Part shown: positions 7,820-16,890 of the stretch, piece by piece
Layout of the letters: each line of letters starts with the position of its first letter
How positions within the stretch are numbered: the first letter of the stretch is position 1
Assembly: GCA_049459795.1 (NCBI GenBank)
Contig: JBMUDS010000002.1
Span: 33,571-97,570 of the forward strand
Origin: SYAN01 sp049459795
GTDB taxonomy: Bacteria > Actinomycetota > Actinomycetes > Nanopelagicales > Nanopelagicaceae
Direction of reading: 5' to 3'
DNA length: 64,000 bases
Translations under genes and position numbers: made by a program
The notes under the pieces: generated by a model
What the model was told of the DNA's origin: nothing
What the model saw: the letters and a program-made list of their open reading frames with translations, nothing else
Databases searched by the model: none

Positions 7820-8824
7820 ATGAAGCCACAGATAGCACTCATATGTGGTGGCATGAGCGCCGAACATGAGATCTCTTGCCTCTCGGCGCTTGGCATCTTC
7901 GAAGCCATCGATCGCGAACGATTCGATGTATCGCTCTTCGGTATCACAGCTCGCGGGAGAGGTTTCGTAGCTCTTTCGGGAGCCGATGACTTCGATCGCG
8001 ACGAAAACGATATGCCGATAGTTCCTGAAAGTGGCACTGCTCGACAATTACCCTCAGAGATCGACTTGCTCTTCCCCGTCCTGCATGGCAGCAACGGCGA
8101 AGATGGAGTCTTTCAAGGTTATGCGGAATTCCTGCAGATCAACTATCTCGGATCAGGAGTCCTCGCCTCAGCGCTTGCTATGGATAAGGCCAGGGCCAAA
8201 GAGACTTTTAAGGCCAACGGACTCCGTGTCGCGCGTGGCATTGCACTGACTTCGAGTGAGTCGGCAGGAGATGTAGAACTTTCATTACCTCTTTTCGTCA
8301 AGCCTTCACGAGGGGGCTCTAGCCGAGGTACTGTGAAAGTCAAGAGCAAGGCAGACCTGGGAGCGGCAATCGAGGAAGCGCTTCGATTCGATGATGTTGC
8401 CTTGGTCGAAGAAGCGATCCATGGCCGCGAACTGGAATGTGCAGTGTTGGAGATCGATGGAGAGATAGTCACATCTGTCGTGGGTGAGATTCGAGTTCTT
8501 GGCGATAGAGAGTTCTACGACTATGAGGCGAAGTACTTGGATTCAGCGACGGAGTACTTGATTCCCGCACCAATAGGAGAAGACCTCTCGCGCCAGATCC
8601 AAGAGAGTGCGAAGCGAGCATTCAAGGCGATCGGATGCAGTGGGTTAGCTCGAGTCGATTTCTTCGTGGATGAAGAGGATTCCATCATCATCAATGAACT
8701 CAACACCATGCCAGGTTTCACGCCGAAATCGGTCTTTCCCATGCTTTGGAAGGCAACCGGGCGTAACTATCGAGACGTAATCACAACGATGATCGAAGAG
8801 GCTTTACGTCGACCTAAATCTTGA
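7820..8824 (+). CDS. ddl: D-alanine--D-alanine ligase
   Basis: Joins two D-alanines for peptidoglycan precursors in the cytoplasm, ATP-dependent. 334 residues of ATP-grasp fold: N-terminal CGGMSAEHEISCLSA, LLFPVLHGSNGEDG, the glycine-rich KPSRGGSSRG loop near residue 162, and C-terminal ARVDFFVDE ... INELNTMPGFTPKS with the metal-binding Asp, Glu and Asn. Follows gpsA in the same direction, as in other Actinobacteria. Confidence 0.97.
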   Translation: MKPQIALICGGMSAEHEISCLSALGIFEAIDRERFDVSLFGITARGRGFVALSGADDFDRDENDMPIVPESGTARQLPSEIDLLFPVLHGSNGEDGVFQGYAEFLQINYLGSGVLASALAMDKARAKETFKANGLRVARGIALTSSESAGDVELSLPLFVKPSRGGSSRGTVKVKSKADLGAAIEEALRFDDVALVEEAIHGRELECAVLEIDGEIVTSVVGEIRVLGDREFYDYEAKYLDSATEYLIPAPIGEDLSRQIQESAKRAFKAIGCSGLARVDFFVDEEDSIIINELNTMPGFTPKSVFPMLWKATGRNYRDVITTMIEEALRRPKS

Positions 8825-9061
8825 TCACATCGAGGTGACGGGGCAGGTCAAGGTGCGTGTGATGCCTGGGACAGCCTGAACCTTCGAAAGAATGACGCGA
8901 CCGAATTCCTCCATCGAGGGGGCTTCCGCTCGCATGATCACGTCATAAGGACCAGTGACACCTTCTGCGATGGTGACTCCCGCGATCGCTGATATCGCCT
9001 GCGCAACGCTACTTGCCTTACCCACGTCGGTTTGAATCAGGATGTATGCCTGTATGGACAT
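8825..9061 (-). CDS. Stand-alone Lrp/AsnC ligand-binding (RAM) domain protein
   Basis: 78 residues forming one alpha-beta RAM domain (MSIQAYILIQTDVGK ... GVTGPYDVIMRAEAP), with no helix-turn-helix. I start at the ATG 9061 because homology begins there; a further upstream in-frame start is possible. Such single-domain proteins oligomerise and bind amino acids, but they cannot bind DNA alone. One lies between ddl and thiL in many Actinobacteria. Its stop abuts the ddl stop (convergent), and it diverges from thiL. The effector is unknown. Confidence 0.85.
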   Translation of the reverse strand: MSIQAYILIQTDVGKASSVAQAISAIAGVTIAEGVTGPYDVIMRAEAPSMEEFGRVILSKVQAVPGITRTLTCPVTSM

Positions 9062-9105
9062 GGCGTGAAGGTAGCGCAGATTCATTCCGCTGGAAAGCCC
9101 ATAAC

Positions 9106-9111
9106 TACTAT
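9106..9111 (+). promoter_or_regulatory. Candidate -10 box of thiL (leaderless)
   Basis: TACTAT, 6 bases before the ATG at 9118, with no Shine-Dalgarno sequence. Confidence 0.5.
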
Positions 9112-9117
9112 CGACCC

Positions 9118-10074
9118 ATGGATGAGCGAGAGATCATCGCGAGATTGAAGGAGATCTTCGCTACTAGCCACGATGAGGAACTGATCATCGGTATCGGTGA
9201 CGACGCCGCCCTCTTTCGAGTCGGCTCGGCTGGTGCTGGTGTTGTGATTGCAACCGATCTCCTCACGGAAGGTACTCACTTCAATCGACAATGGAGTGAC
9301 CTCTACTCGATCGGAAGGAAGGCGGCCGCTGCCAACCTCGCAGATATCTTCGCGATGGGCGTTGCTCCTCAATATCTCTTGGTTGCGGTGGCATTCACAC
9401 CTCGTGATGGCGAGAAGATCTTCGATCTCGCTCGCGGCATCGCTGATGAATGCGCAATCGTCGGTGCGACCGTGATTGGCGGAGACCTCTCTCGATCAGA
9501 TTCGCTCACACTCTCAATCACCGCTCTTGGTAAGACATCATCCCTTGACGGAAAAGGTGTCCTCACTCGAAGTGGTGCGAAACCAGGCGATGGCCTCTTC
9601 ATTTTGGCCGATCGTTATGGACTTCCTGGAAAGTCTCTCCTTGGTTTGGAACAGTTACAACGTGGGCTTGAATTGGATAGCGAGAGCATTGACCTTCACC
9701 GAGCGCCGCACGTTCCCTATCAAAGCTTCCTCACTGTCGCGGAGTATGCGACCTCACTCTGCGACATCAGCGATGGGATATCTATGGATGCAGCGGCACT
9801 CGCAATTTCAAGTGAGGTCACGATCGATATCGATAGAGATGCGCTCCGAAGCCATCCCTACTTCCAGGAGATTGCAAGCCTTGCTCCGGATTTGGGTTTG
9901 GAGCCAGTGGATGTTGTGCTTGCTAGCGGTGAGGAGCATTCACCACTTTTTACTGCTCCCGCAGGAGCGGCGGTCTCTGGGGTGTGGAAGATCGGACGGG
10001 TACTACCGAGAGAAGACGAGTTCGTTTTGCTTGATGGAGAGAAGTTCGAGCCGGTGGGTTTTCGCCATTTCTAG
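9118..10074 (+). CDS. thiL: Thiamine-monophosphate kinase
   Basis: Phosphorylates thiamine monophosphate to the cofactor thiamine diphosphate. 318 residues. The ATP/Mg site IGDDAALF (near residue 24) and the second acidic motif VIGGDLSRSDSLTLSI are characteristic of ThiL within the PurM-like family. The start MDEREIIARLKEIF at 9118 is where homology begins; longer in-frame starts would overlap the divergent RAM-domain gene. Its product is the cofactor needed by Dxs encoded later in the window. Confidence 0.93.
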   Translation: MDEREIIARLKEIFATSHDEELIIGIGDDAALFRVGSAGAGVVIATDLLTEGTHFNRQWSDLYSIGRKAAAANLADIFAMGVAPQYLLVAVAFTPRDGEKIFDLARGIADECAIVGATVIGGDLSRSDSLTLSITALGKTSSLDGKGVLTRSGAKPGDGLFILADRYGLPGKSLLGLEQLQRGLELDSESIDLHRAPHVPYQSFLTVAEYATSLCDISDGISMDAAALAISSEVTIDIDRDALRSHPYFQEIASLAPDLGLEPVDVVLASGEEHSPLFTAPAGAAVSGVWKIGRVLPREDEFVLLDGEKFEPVGFRHF

Positions 10075-10126
10075 GCCATATGCGTTAAAGGCCAAGTGGA
10101 CTTTCCATCACCTCAACGGGAAGTGA

Positions 10127-10312
10127 CTAGCGGCTTACTTTGCCTGCCTTGAGACATGAGGTGCAGACGTTCTGGCGCTTGCTATATCCCGAGACCATGG
10201 TCTTGATTCGCTGGATGTTCGGGTTCCATCGTCGGCGAGTTCGACGCTTGGAGTGCGAGACATTGTTTCCAAAGCTCGGACCCTTGCCACAGATGTCGCA
10301 TACTGATGCCAC
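10127..10312 (-). CDS. rpmB: 50S ribosomal protein L28
   Basis: 61 residues, MASVCDICGKGPSFGNNVSHS at the start and two CxxC pairs (CDIC, CTSC), the zinc-ribbon form of L28. GTG start with a strong AAGGAG site 8 bases upstream. It is divergent from recG, a neighbourhood common in Actinobacteria. The 130-base gap to recG holds a small CGCC-GTGA-GGCG hairpin near 10341-10352. Confidence 0.96.
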   Translation of the reverse strand: MASVCDICGKGPSFGNNVSHSKRRTRRRWNPNIQRIKTMVSGYSKRQNVCTSCLKAGKVSR

Positions 10313-10452
10313 GATGACTCCTTGATGTGATTGCTCTAAACGCCGTGAGGCGGGGAGAAGGGTAGCCCGCTTAGGGGCTAGAACGGAAATCGAAGCAGTT
10401 CATCAGGCAGATGATCAGGCAGGCGCGTTGAAGCGGGCATAGGGTGGCAACC

Positions 10453-12723
10453 ATGAGCGATTCAGGTCTTTTGGGTCGCCGCCTCGATCGATTGATCGGA
10501 CCCAAGACTGCGAAAGTCTTTGCCGATGCATTCGGCTACACGATTGCCGCAGATCTCTTGACTCACTTTCCACGTCGCTACCTGCGCCGCGGAGAGCTCA
10601 CTCCTATCGACGAGATCCCCGAAGGAAGTGAAGCGACCATCCTCGCTGAGATCCTCTCCGTCAAAGTGAAGAAGATCCCTCGTCGTAAAGGCGGGATCCT
10701 TGAAGTGATCGTCACAGATGGCAATGCTCGTTTGCTCCTCACTTTCTTCAATCAAGTATGGCGCGAGAAGGAATTGAAGGTCGGGCGTGAGGGACTCTTT
10801 GCCGGGAAGATCACGCTCTTCAATGGCAAACGTCAACTCGCTCATCCTGAGTACCACTTGATACCCGAAAGTGATGATGAGGCGAGTCGAACAGAGGAGT
10901 TGATCGAAGGGTTTGCTGGTCGATTAATCCCGATCTATCCAGCTACAAGCAAATTGCCGTCATGGAAGATCGAGCAATCGATAGAGATCCTCATGGAGCA
11001 GATCTCTGAGCTCGATGATCCGCTTCCTGAAACCATTCGCGAGAGTGAAGGACTCTTCACGCTCTCGAGAGCGCTGAAGCAAGTACATCAGCCTGATGAC
11101 CTCGATTCTGCGAACGCGGCTAGAGATCGATTGGCATTCGATGAGGCCTTCCTTCTTCAATTGATATTGATCAAACGAAGGAATCACATCCGATCACTGC
11201 GCTCACGACCGGTCATCACTACTTCATCTCGTGGTTTGACGGATCGCTTTGATGCCGCATTGCCTTTCACTCTCACCGCTGGTCAAGAACGTGTCTGGAG
11301 TGAGATCGCAACCGACCTTGCTGGTAACGATCCGATGTATCGACTCTTGCAAGGCGAGGTCGGTTCTGGGAAGACCGTCCTCGCTTTACGTGCAATGGTG
11401 AGCGTTGCCGATTCAGGTGGCCAGGCTGCTCTCTTGGCTCCGACTGAGGTCTTGGCAGCACAGCATTTTGCCAATCTCCGTTCGATCCTTGGCGGACTGG
11501 CTGAAGGTGGGATGTTGGGATCCGAATCCGATGCACTTCGCATCGAACTCCTCACCGGCTCACTTTCTGCGGGCGAGAAGCGGCGAATCCATAGTGGCCT
11601 TGCCGACGGAACCATCGACATCGTGATCGGAACTCATGCGCTGATCTCGGAAGGCGTCGATTTCGAACGTCTAGACCTGGTCGTAGTCGACGAACAACAT
11701 CGCTTCGGAGTGGAACAACGTGATGCTCTTCGCGAGCGGAGCGAGATAGCGCCACATGTATTGGTGATGACTGCGACACCGATTCCAAGGACTGTTGCCA
11801 TGACAGTCTTCGGCGATCTCGATCTCTCTATCTTGGACGAATTACCTAAGGGGCGCTCGCCAATCTCTACCCACATCATCCCGGTAGTGACCAAGCCACA
11901 TTTCCTCGACCGAGCATGGAGTCGTATCAAGGAAGAGGTAGCGAAGGGTCGTCAGGCTTATGTGGTTGCGCCGCGAATCTCATCCACCGCAATCGACGTC
12001 CGCGTGGATGCTTCCAGCGAAGTGGATCAAGAGATGATGAAGCGTGCTGCACGACTCCTTGCTGAGGAGTTGCCTCACGGAGAAGATGGTCTCGAAGCAG
12101 ATGCCACGGAGTCGATGGCATCTGTCGAGGAATTCTTCACCGTCTTGAGCACCGGACCCTTGCGGGATCTGCGCATTGGTCAGCTTCATGGGCGACTTAC
12201 TTCCGAAGAGAAGGCTGCGACCATGATTGCCTTCCAACGCGGCGAACTCGATCTTTTGATCTCGACCACGGTGATTGAAGTCGGTGTCGATGTGCCCAAT
12301 GCGACAGTGATGGTGATCTTGGATGCGGACAGGTTCGGTGTCTCTCAGTTGCATCAGTTACGTGGCAGAGTCGGACGTGGCAGTGAACCTGGTCTCTGCC
12401 TACTAGTGACGCGTGTCGATCCGGCAAGCGCGGCCATGGCCCGCCTCGAGTCGGTTGCTTCGACTCTCGATGGCTTCGAACTTTCACGGATCGATCTCGA
12501 GCAGCGACGCGAAGGAGATGTCCTAGGAGTCTCACAGTCGGGTAGTCGTTCACATCTGAGATTGCTTCGGGTGCTCGACGATGAGGAATTGATCGTGCGG
12601 GCGCGCGAGGTCGCAACCAGACTATTGGACTCGGATCCGCTCCTTGCTACCGTTCCTGCGCTACGTGAATCTCTCCTACAACGAGAGCAAGAGTCTGATT
12701 CTGCCTTCGTCGAGAAGGGCTAA
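10453..12723 (+). CDS. recG: ATP-dependent DNA helicase RecG
   Basis: Branch-migration helicase that processes stalled replication forks and recombination intermediates. 756 residues: N-terminal wedge/OB domain (about 60-160), Walker A GEVGSGKT near residue 301, DEQH box near 413, TATPIPRT, then the second helicase domain with QLHGRLTSEEK and QLRGRVGRG. The ATG at 10453 follows AGGGTGG by 5 bases; a GTG three codons earlier is an alternative. rsmD and coaD follow in the same direction. Confidence 0.96.
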   Translation: MSDSGLLGRRLDRLIGPKTAKVFADAFGYTIAADLLTHFPRRYLRRGELTPIDEIPEGSEATILAEILSVKVKKIPRRKGGILEVIVTDGNARLLLTFFNQVWREKELKVGREGLFAGKITLFNGKRQLAHPEYHLIPESDDEASRTEELIEGFAGRLIPIYPATSKLPSWKIEQSIEILMEQISELDDPLPETIRESEGLFTLSRALKQVHQPDDLDSANAARDRLAFDEAFLLQLILIKRRNHIRSLRSRPVITTSSRGLTDRFDAALPFTLTAGQERVWSEIATDLAGNDPMYRLLQGEVGSGKTVLALRAMVSVADSGGQAALLAPTEVLAAQHFANLRSILGGLAEGGMLGSESDALRIELLTGSLSAGEKRRIHSGLADGTIDIVIGTHALISEGVDFERLDLVVVDEQHRFGVEQRDALRERSEIAPHVLVMTATPIPRTVAMTVFGDLDLSILDELPKGRSPISTHIIPVVTKPHFLDRAWSRIKEEVAKGRQAYVVAPRISSTAIDVRVDASSEVDQEMMKRAARLLAEELPHGEDGLEADATESMASVEEFFTVLSTGPLRDLRIGQLHGRLTSEEKAATMIAFQRGELDLLISTTVIEVGVDVPNATVMVILDADRFGVSQLHQLRGRVGRGSEPGLCLLVTRVDPASAAMARLESVASTLDGFELSRIDLEQRREGDVLGVSQSGSRSHLRLLRVLDDEELIVRAREVATRLLDSDPLLATVPALRESLLQREQESDSAFVEKG

Positions 12724-12743
12724 TCGGAGGGATAGTGAGATAG

Positions 12744-13340
12744 ATGCGCATCATCGCGGGTAGTGCCAAAGGAAGGAAACTCCTCTCGCCAGATGGCGTG
12801 CACGCCCGACCAACCTCTGATCGCGCCCGAGAGGCGCTCTTCTCGTCGCTCGAATCCGAGTACGGAGATCTCCGAGGATTGAGATTCTTGGATCTCTATT
12901 CCGGAAGTGGTGCGGTCGCAGCCGAAGCGATCAGTCGTGGTGCTACCTCATGTATCGCCGTCGAATCTGATCGCCAATCATTGTCGATCGCAAGAGAGAA
13001 CATCGAAATGGCTCGAGCACTTTCCGATGTCGAGGAAGTCGTCGTGATCGATTCCGATGTCGAGAGTTTCGTAGCAAGGAGATCGAATCCATTCGATGTG
13101 ATCTTCCTTGACCCGCCCTATGCAGTGACTGATGATGAGATCAACGAGATACTCAAGACCATGATCGGCTCTGGATTCGTGGTGAGAGAGACCTTGGTCG
13201 TCATAGAGCGTGCCAGTAGATCGAAGTCATTTCCATGGCCGACGGGAATGCATGCCGTCAAGGAGAAGAAGTACGGGAATGCAGCGATCTACTACGGTGA
13301 GCTCGATGTTGAAAACAACGAGGAAAATTCGAAGGGATAG
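12744..13340 (+). CDS. rsmD: 16S rRNA (guanine(966)-N(2))-methyltransferase
   Basis: Methylates G966 of 16S rRNA in the assembling 30S subunit. 198 residues; starts MRIIAGSAKGRKL, SAM motif FLDLYSGSGAVAAEA near residue 50 and catalytic DPPY near residue 122. The stop codon TAG forms the first three bases of the candidate -10 box of coaD, 9 bases downstream, showing how tightly genes are packed. Confidence 0.95.
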   Translation: MRIIAGSAKGRKLLSPDGVHARPTSDRAREALFSSLESEYGDLRGLRFLDLYSGSGAVAAEAISRGATSCIAVESDRQSLSIARENIEMARALSDVEEVVVIDSDVESFVARRSNPFDVIFLDPPYAVTDDEINEILKTMIGSGFVVRETLVVIERASRSKSFPWPTGMHAVKEKKYGNAAIYYGELDVENNEENSKG

Positions 13341-13343
13341 ACT
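13338..13343 (+). promoter_or_regulatory. Candidate -10 box of coaD (leaderless)
   Basis: TAGACT, 6 bases before the ATG at 13350; its first three bases are the stop codon of rsmD. Confidence 0.45.
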
Positions 13344-13349
13344 CCCGCT

Positions 13350-13832
13350 ATGTCGATGAGACGTGCCGTCGCTCCAGGTTCATTCGATCCGATCACTTTG
13401 GGTCACCTCGATGTGATCGAGCGCGCCGCATCGATCTTTGATGAAGTAGTTGTGGCAGTCCTTGTGAATTCCACCAAGGCCGGTCTATTCACCATCGACG
13501 AGCGGATCGATTTGATCCAACGATCAGTTTCTCACCTAAAGAATGTGAGGGTTGACTCATGGAGTGGCCTCTTGGTTGATTACTGCCGCGAACATGGCAT
13601 CGCTGCAATCGTCAAAGGCTTACGCGCTGTCAGTGATTTCGACTACGAGTTGCAGATGAGTCAGATGAATCTCAAACTGAAGGGGATCGAGACTTTCTTC
13701 ATGGCGACGAAACCGGATTATTCGTTCCTCTCCTCCTCATTGGTGAAGGAGATAGCGAAATATGGGGGGGATGTGAGTTCCTGGGTCCCTTCTCATGTCC
13801 ATGGCGCGCTACAGTCCCGATACGGGAAGTAG
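13350..13832 (+). CDS. coaD: Pantetheine-phosphate adenylyltransferase
   Basis: Makes dephospho-CoA from 4'-phosphopantetheine and ATP. 160 residues; the nucleotidyltransferase signature APGSFDPITLGHLDVI contains the T/HxGH motif (residues near 18-21), and the C-terminal SSLVKEIAKYGGDVSSWVP is typical. The ATG at 13350 fits a leaderless start; the ATG two codons later is possible. rsmD-coaD is a conserved pair. Confidence 0.96.
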   Translation: MSMRRAVAPGSFDPITLGHLDVIERAASIFDEVVVAVLVNSTKAGLFTIDERIDLIQRSVSHLKNVRVDSWSGLLVDYCREHGIAAIVKGLRAVSDFDYELQMSQMNLKLKGIETFFMATKPDYSFLSSSLVKEIAKYGGDVSSWVPSHVHGALQSRYGK

Positions 13833-13882
13833 TCTTCGCTCCGAACGTTTGAACCGTTGGGCAGTTCGAGGAAGGAAGTGAG

Positions 13883-14359
13883 ATGGATTCTCTAGAGAAG
13901 TTAGAGAGCGCCCTCACCATGGTGACCGAGGCTCGTTCTGTCCCGCTTTCAGGATCATGCGTCGTCCACCGAAGTGACTTAATGGATTTGCTCAATGAGA
14001 TCAAAGTCGCTTTGCCTTCTGATCTCTTCGCGGCCCAGGAGTTACTCGCCGCCCGAGATCGCATCGTCGATGAGGGGCGAACATCTGCAGAACAATTGAT
14101 CGCTCATGCTCGCGAGGAAGTGGCGCGCATGGTGGAACAGACAGCCATCGTCCAAAGCGCTCGCGAAGAATCTGGCAGGATCCTTGATGACGCCAGGTCA
14201 CAAGCCGATGCAGAGAAAGCAGAGGTCGATGCCTATATCGACTCACGACTTGCGACGTTAGAAGTCATCCTCAACAAGACGCTGGACGCAATCAATCGTG
14301 GACGAGAGCGACTTGCTGGCGGTAACGACAAGGATGCACTCTCAGAGCTCGCTGACTAA
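13883..14359 (+). CDS. sepIVA: SepIVA-like DivIVA-related coiled-coil septal protein
   Basis: 158 residues, mostly helical and charged, with a predicted coiled coil from about residue 60 to 150 (AAQELLAARDRIVDEG onward), no membrane segment and no catalytic motif. The position between coaD and the DUF177-rpmF-rnc cluster matches Rv2927c, the mycobacterial SepIVA septation factor, and I call it by that context and build. A role in division or cell-tip growth is inference. A good AAGGAAGTGAG site precedes the ATG. It could instead be described only as an ATP-synthase-b-like coiled-coil protein. Confidence 0.7.
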   Translation: MDSLEKLESALTMVTEARSVPLSGSCVVHRSDLMDLLNEIKVALPSDLFAAQELLAARDRIVDEGRTSAEQLIAHAREEVARMVEQTAIVQSAREESGRILDDARSQADAEKAEVDAYIDSRLATLEVILNKTLDAINRGRERLAGGNDKDALSELAD

Positions 14360-14944
14360 GTGATCTCGATGGCGACAGACAAGAAAGCCTTCATCCTCTC
14401 TATTCACGAGCTTCCTCGTCGTTCTGGCGAATATCGTGATTACAGGTTAGAGATCTCGTTGGATCATCCCTTCGGCCTAGAGATGATCTCGATTCCAGCA
14501 CGAAGTCCTATCTCTATCGCCATCACGGCGACCTCCGTCGATGAGGGAATTCTGGTCCGTGGTCATGTGAGAGCCGAAGCGATCGGAGAGTGCTCGCGCT
14601 GTCTTGCTCCGGTCGAGATGAGTATCGATCAAGGTTTCGATGAGCTCTATGAATATGAGAGCAAAGCGTCAGCACTCACCGAGGAGGATGTAGAGACGGA
14701 TCAGATCTTGATGGTGACGGAGGAGACGGTCGATCTCGCTATACCGGTGAGGGATGCAGTCATACTCGCGCTCCCGGTCAATCCATTATGCGACGAAAGT
14801 TGTGAAGGACTCTGCTCGATATGTGGTCTGCCCTGGCGTGAACTGCCAGAGGATCATGCTCATCAGGAGAGTGATCCACGGTGGAAGGCCCTTGAGGGGT
14901 TGAAGGAACGGCTGAAGAATCCATCCGATGAGCGGGATAGTTGA
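14360..14944 (+). CDS. YceD/DUF177 family protein
   Basis: 194 residues. DUF177 proteins co-occur with rpmF and in plants and E. coli affect 23S rRNA accumulation. Four conserved cysteines are seen: the CSRC pair near residue 77 and CDESCEGLCSICGL near 145-155, suggesting metal binding. The GTG start abuts the TAA of the preceding gene; an ATG three codons later (MATDKKAF) is equally plausible. rpmF follows 54 bases downstream. Confidence 0.85.
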   Translation: MISMATDKKAFILSIHELPRRSGEYRDYRLEISLDHPFGLEMISIPARSPISIAITATSVDEGILVRGHVRAEAIGECSRCLAPVEMSIDQGFDELYEYESKASALTEEDVETDQILMVTEETVDLAIPVRDAVILALPVNPLCDESCEGLCSICGLPWRELPEDHAHQESDPRWKALEGLKERLKNPSDERDS

Positions 14945-14962
14945 GCGCTTCGAGCCCTCGTT

Positions 14963-14991
14963 TTGTCATTCGCTTGGCAAGATGGAATACT
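14963..14991 (+). promoter_or_regulatory. Promoter of rpmF (leaderless)
   Basis: TTGTCA (14963-14968), 17-bp spacer, AATACT (14986-14991), then 7 bases to the GTG start at 14999, so transcription would begin at the start codon. No Shine-Dalgarno sequence. Confidence 0.6.
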
Positions 14992-14998
14992 CCCGCCC

Positions 14999-15172
14999 GT
15001 GCCAGTACCCAAGCGAAAACTCTCACGGGCTAGAACACGCGCTCGCCGGTCCCAATGGAAGGCGACCCCTGCGGCAACTTCTACCTGCGGACAGTGCCAG
15101 CAACCTAAGTTGCAGCATGCGGCCTGTCCTACCTGTGGCACCTATAACCGCCGCCAAGTCCTCGACGTCTAA
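14999..15172 (+). CDS. rpmF: 50S ribosomal protein L32
   Basis: 57 residues starting at GTG: MPVPKRKLSRARTRARRSQ, the hallmark L32 N-terminus, then CGQCQQPKL and CPTCGTY, the zinc-binding CxxC pairs. The GTG is chosen because the L32 family starts MAVPKRK; a longer in-frame ATG start at 14963 would add 12 unrelated residues and overlap the promoter. Follows DUF177, the usual partner. Confidence 0.96.
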   Translation: MPVPKRKLSRARTRARRSQWKATPAATSTCGQCQQPKLQHAACPTCGTYNRRQVLDV

Positions 15173-15183
15173 GCATCAAGCCC

Positions 15184-15189
15184 TACTCT
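15184..15189 (+). promoter_or_regulatory. Candidate -10 box of rnc (leaderless)
   Basis: TACTCT, 7 bases before the ATG at 15197; no Shine-Dalgarno sequence. Confidence 0.45.
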
Positions 15190-15196
15190 CGAACTC

Positions 15197-15907
15197 ATGG
15201 GAGAGCAGTCAGAGGAAATCTATTCACAAGGTCTAGACAACGCTCTATCGATCTTGGAATTGCCACTCCCCGAAGATCTCATCACGCTCGCTCTGACCCA
15301 TCGTTCCTTCGCTTATGAGTCGGGCGGACTGCCGACCAATGAACGACTTGAATTCCTTGGCGACAGTGTCATAGGCCTCGTCATCACGGAAGAGCTCTAT
15401 CGACGGTTCCCGGATCTCGACGAGAGTCGACTTTCTCCTCTGCGCTCTGGCGTAGTCAGTACGAGAGCGCTTGCCGATGTCGCTAGGAAGTTGAAGTTGG
15501 GCGAGAGCCTGAAACTTGGCAAGGGCGAAGAAGTGACTGGCGGCCGTGACAAGAGTTCCATCCTTGCCGATGCCCTCGAAGCACTCTTCGGCGCGATCTA
15601 TGTCGAACATGGACTACCCGGTGCAAAACGCGCGATCATCGCGATGATGTCGGCTGCGATCGAGGAGTCCCTCTCTCGTGGCGTGATGCTCGATGGCAAG
15701 ACCGCGCTCCAGGAATTATTGGCGGCGCGTGCTCTTGGCACTCCTGAATATGAGATCGCAGAATCGGGTCCCGATCATGCAAAAGAGTTCCAAGCGACTG
15801 CGATCGTCGGCGGCGAAAGAGTCAGTCAGGGTCGCGGTCGAAGTAAACGTGAGGCGGAGCAAGAGGCAGCACGGTTGGCATATGAAGTCCTCTCCAAGTC
15901 GACGTAG
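15197..15907 (+). CDS. rnc: Ribonuclease III
   Basis: Cleaves double-stranded RNA in rRNA and mRNA processing. 236 residues: RNase III domain with the signature NERLEFLGDSVIGL (residues 48-61) and the second acidic site DALEALFGAIYVE, then a double-stranded RNA-binding domain (about 165-235, ALQELLAARAL ... EQEAARLAYEVL). Followed after 35 bases by mutM, the conserved rpmF-rnc-mutM-smc order. Confidence 0.96.
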   Translation: MGEQSEEIYSQGLDNALSILELPLPEDLITLALTHRSFAYESGGLPTNERLEFLGDSVIGLVITEELYRRFPDLDESRLSPLRSGVVSTRALADVARKLKLGESLKLGKGEEVTGGRDKSSILADALEALFGAIYVEHGLPGAKRAIIAMMSAAIEESLSRGVMLDGKTALQELLAARALGTPEYEIAESGPDHAKEFQATAIVGGERVSQGRGRSKREAEQEAARLAYEVLSKST

Positions 15908-15942
15908 TCCATCCATCAGAGTCAGAACCAGATAGTGATCTC

Positions 15943-16806
15943 GTGCCAGAACTGCCCGAAGTAGAGAGCGTTCGTAGAGGTCTCGCCGAGCACTTACCAG
16001 GATCTCGAGTACTTTCGATTTCATCGCTTCATCCGAGGGCGGTCTCGAAGGATTCGATCGCGCCACTTACCTCACTGCAAGGGCTCACCATCGATCAGAT
16101 AAGACGCCGTGGGAAGTTCTTATGGATCACTTTCAGGAGGGATGAGCATGTACTGATCTCTCATCTCGGAATGAGTGGTCAGTTCCGGGTACTCATCGGA
16201 CGCCATGAGATGAAGCAGCCACAGCATCCGCATGTAAGGATGAGCGCTACCTTGCGACGCAAGGGAAAGGAATTCCGACTCGACTTCCTCGACCAACGTA
16301 CATTCGGTTGGTTGCGCGTGGATCGACTCAGAGAAGAGGGTGGCGACGGAATCCCGGATTCGATCCGTCATATCGCCCCGGACCCATTCGAGGCTGACTT
16401 CGATCTTCGATATGTGATCGGAAGACTTGGCAGTAAGCGAAGTGAGATCAAGCGAGCGATCCTCGACCAGAGCACGCTCAGTGGTGTTGGAAACATCTAT
16501 GCTGATGAAGCACTCTGGCGAGCGAGAATCCACCCTGAACGGTTGGCAACAGGATTGAGTGAGAAAGAGCTTCGCACGCTGCTGACATCGATTCGCACTG
16601 TGATGCGCCGCGCTCTTGATGCAGGTGGAACTTCTTTCGACCATCTCTATGTCAATGTCAACGGAGAGAGTGGTTACTTCTCGAATCGTCTCGCCGTCTA
16701 TGGTCGGGAAGGTGAACGTTGTCGAAGATGCTCTCGAGTTGTAAAACGGATCTCTTTCACAAACCGCTCGTCGCACTTCTGCCCACATTGCCAGAAGCTT
16801 CGCTAA
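15943..16806 (+). CDS. mutM: Formamidopyrimidine-DNA glycosylase
   Basis: Excises 8-oxoguanine and formamidopyrimidines and nicks the site by beta/delta elimination. 287 residues. GTG start gives MPELPEVES, leaving catalytic Pro2 and Glu3 after Met removal. The helix-two-turn-helix segment SGVGNIYADEALW and the C-terminal zinc finger with Cys pairs CRRC and CPHC are intact, so the enzyme should be active. It lies between rnc and smc as in mycobacteria. Confidence 0.96.
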   Translation: MPELPEVESVRRGLAEHLPGSRVLSISSLHPRAVSKDSIAPLTSLQGLTIDQIRRRGKFLWITFRRDEHVLISHLGMSGQFRVLIGRHEMKQPQHPHVRMSATLRRKGKEFRLDFLDQRTFGWLRVDRLREEGGDGIPDSIRHIAPDPFEADFDLRYVIGRLGSKRSEIKRAILDQSTLSGVGNIYADEALWRARIHPERLATGLSEKELRTLLTSIRTVMRRALDAGGTSFDHLYVNVNGESGYFSNRLAVYGREGERCRRCSRVVKRISFTNRSSHFCPHCQKLR

Positions 16807-16878
16807 AGCCTCAACTTTCACTTGATAGTTTCGCATCATCACAATCTCTCGTTGCCGGGCTTTAGAGGAGCGCTCCGG

Positions 16879-16884
16879 TAGGTT
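16879..16884 (+). promoter_or_regulatory. Candidate -10 box of smc (leaderless)
   Basis: TAGGTT, 6 bases before the GTG at 16891. A perfect 10-bp palindrome GGAGCGCTCC sits just upstream at 16867-16876. Confidence 0.45.
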
Positions 16885-16890
16885 TTACGC

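Noticed and set aside
14963..14998. Upstream ATG start for rpmF
   Set aside because: It would add 12 residues foreign to L32 and place the start inside a good promoter.
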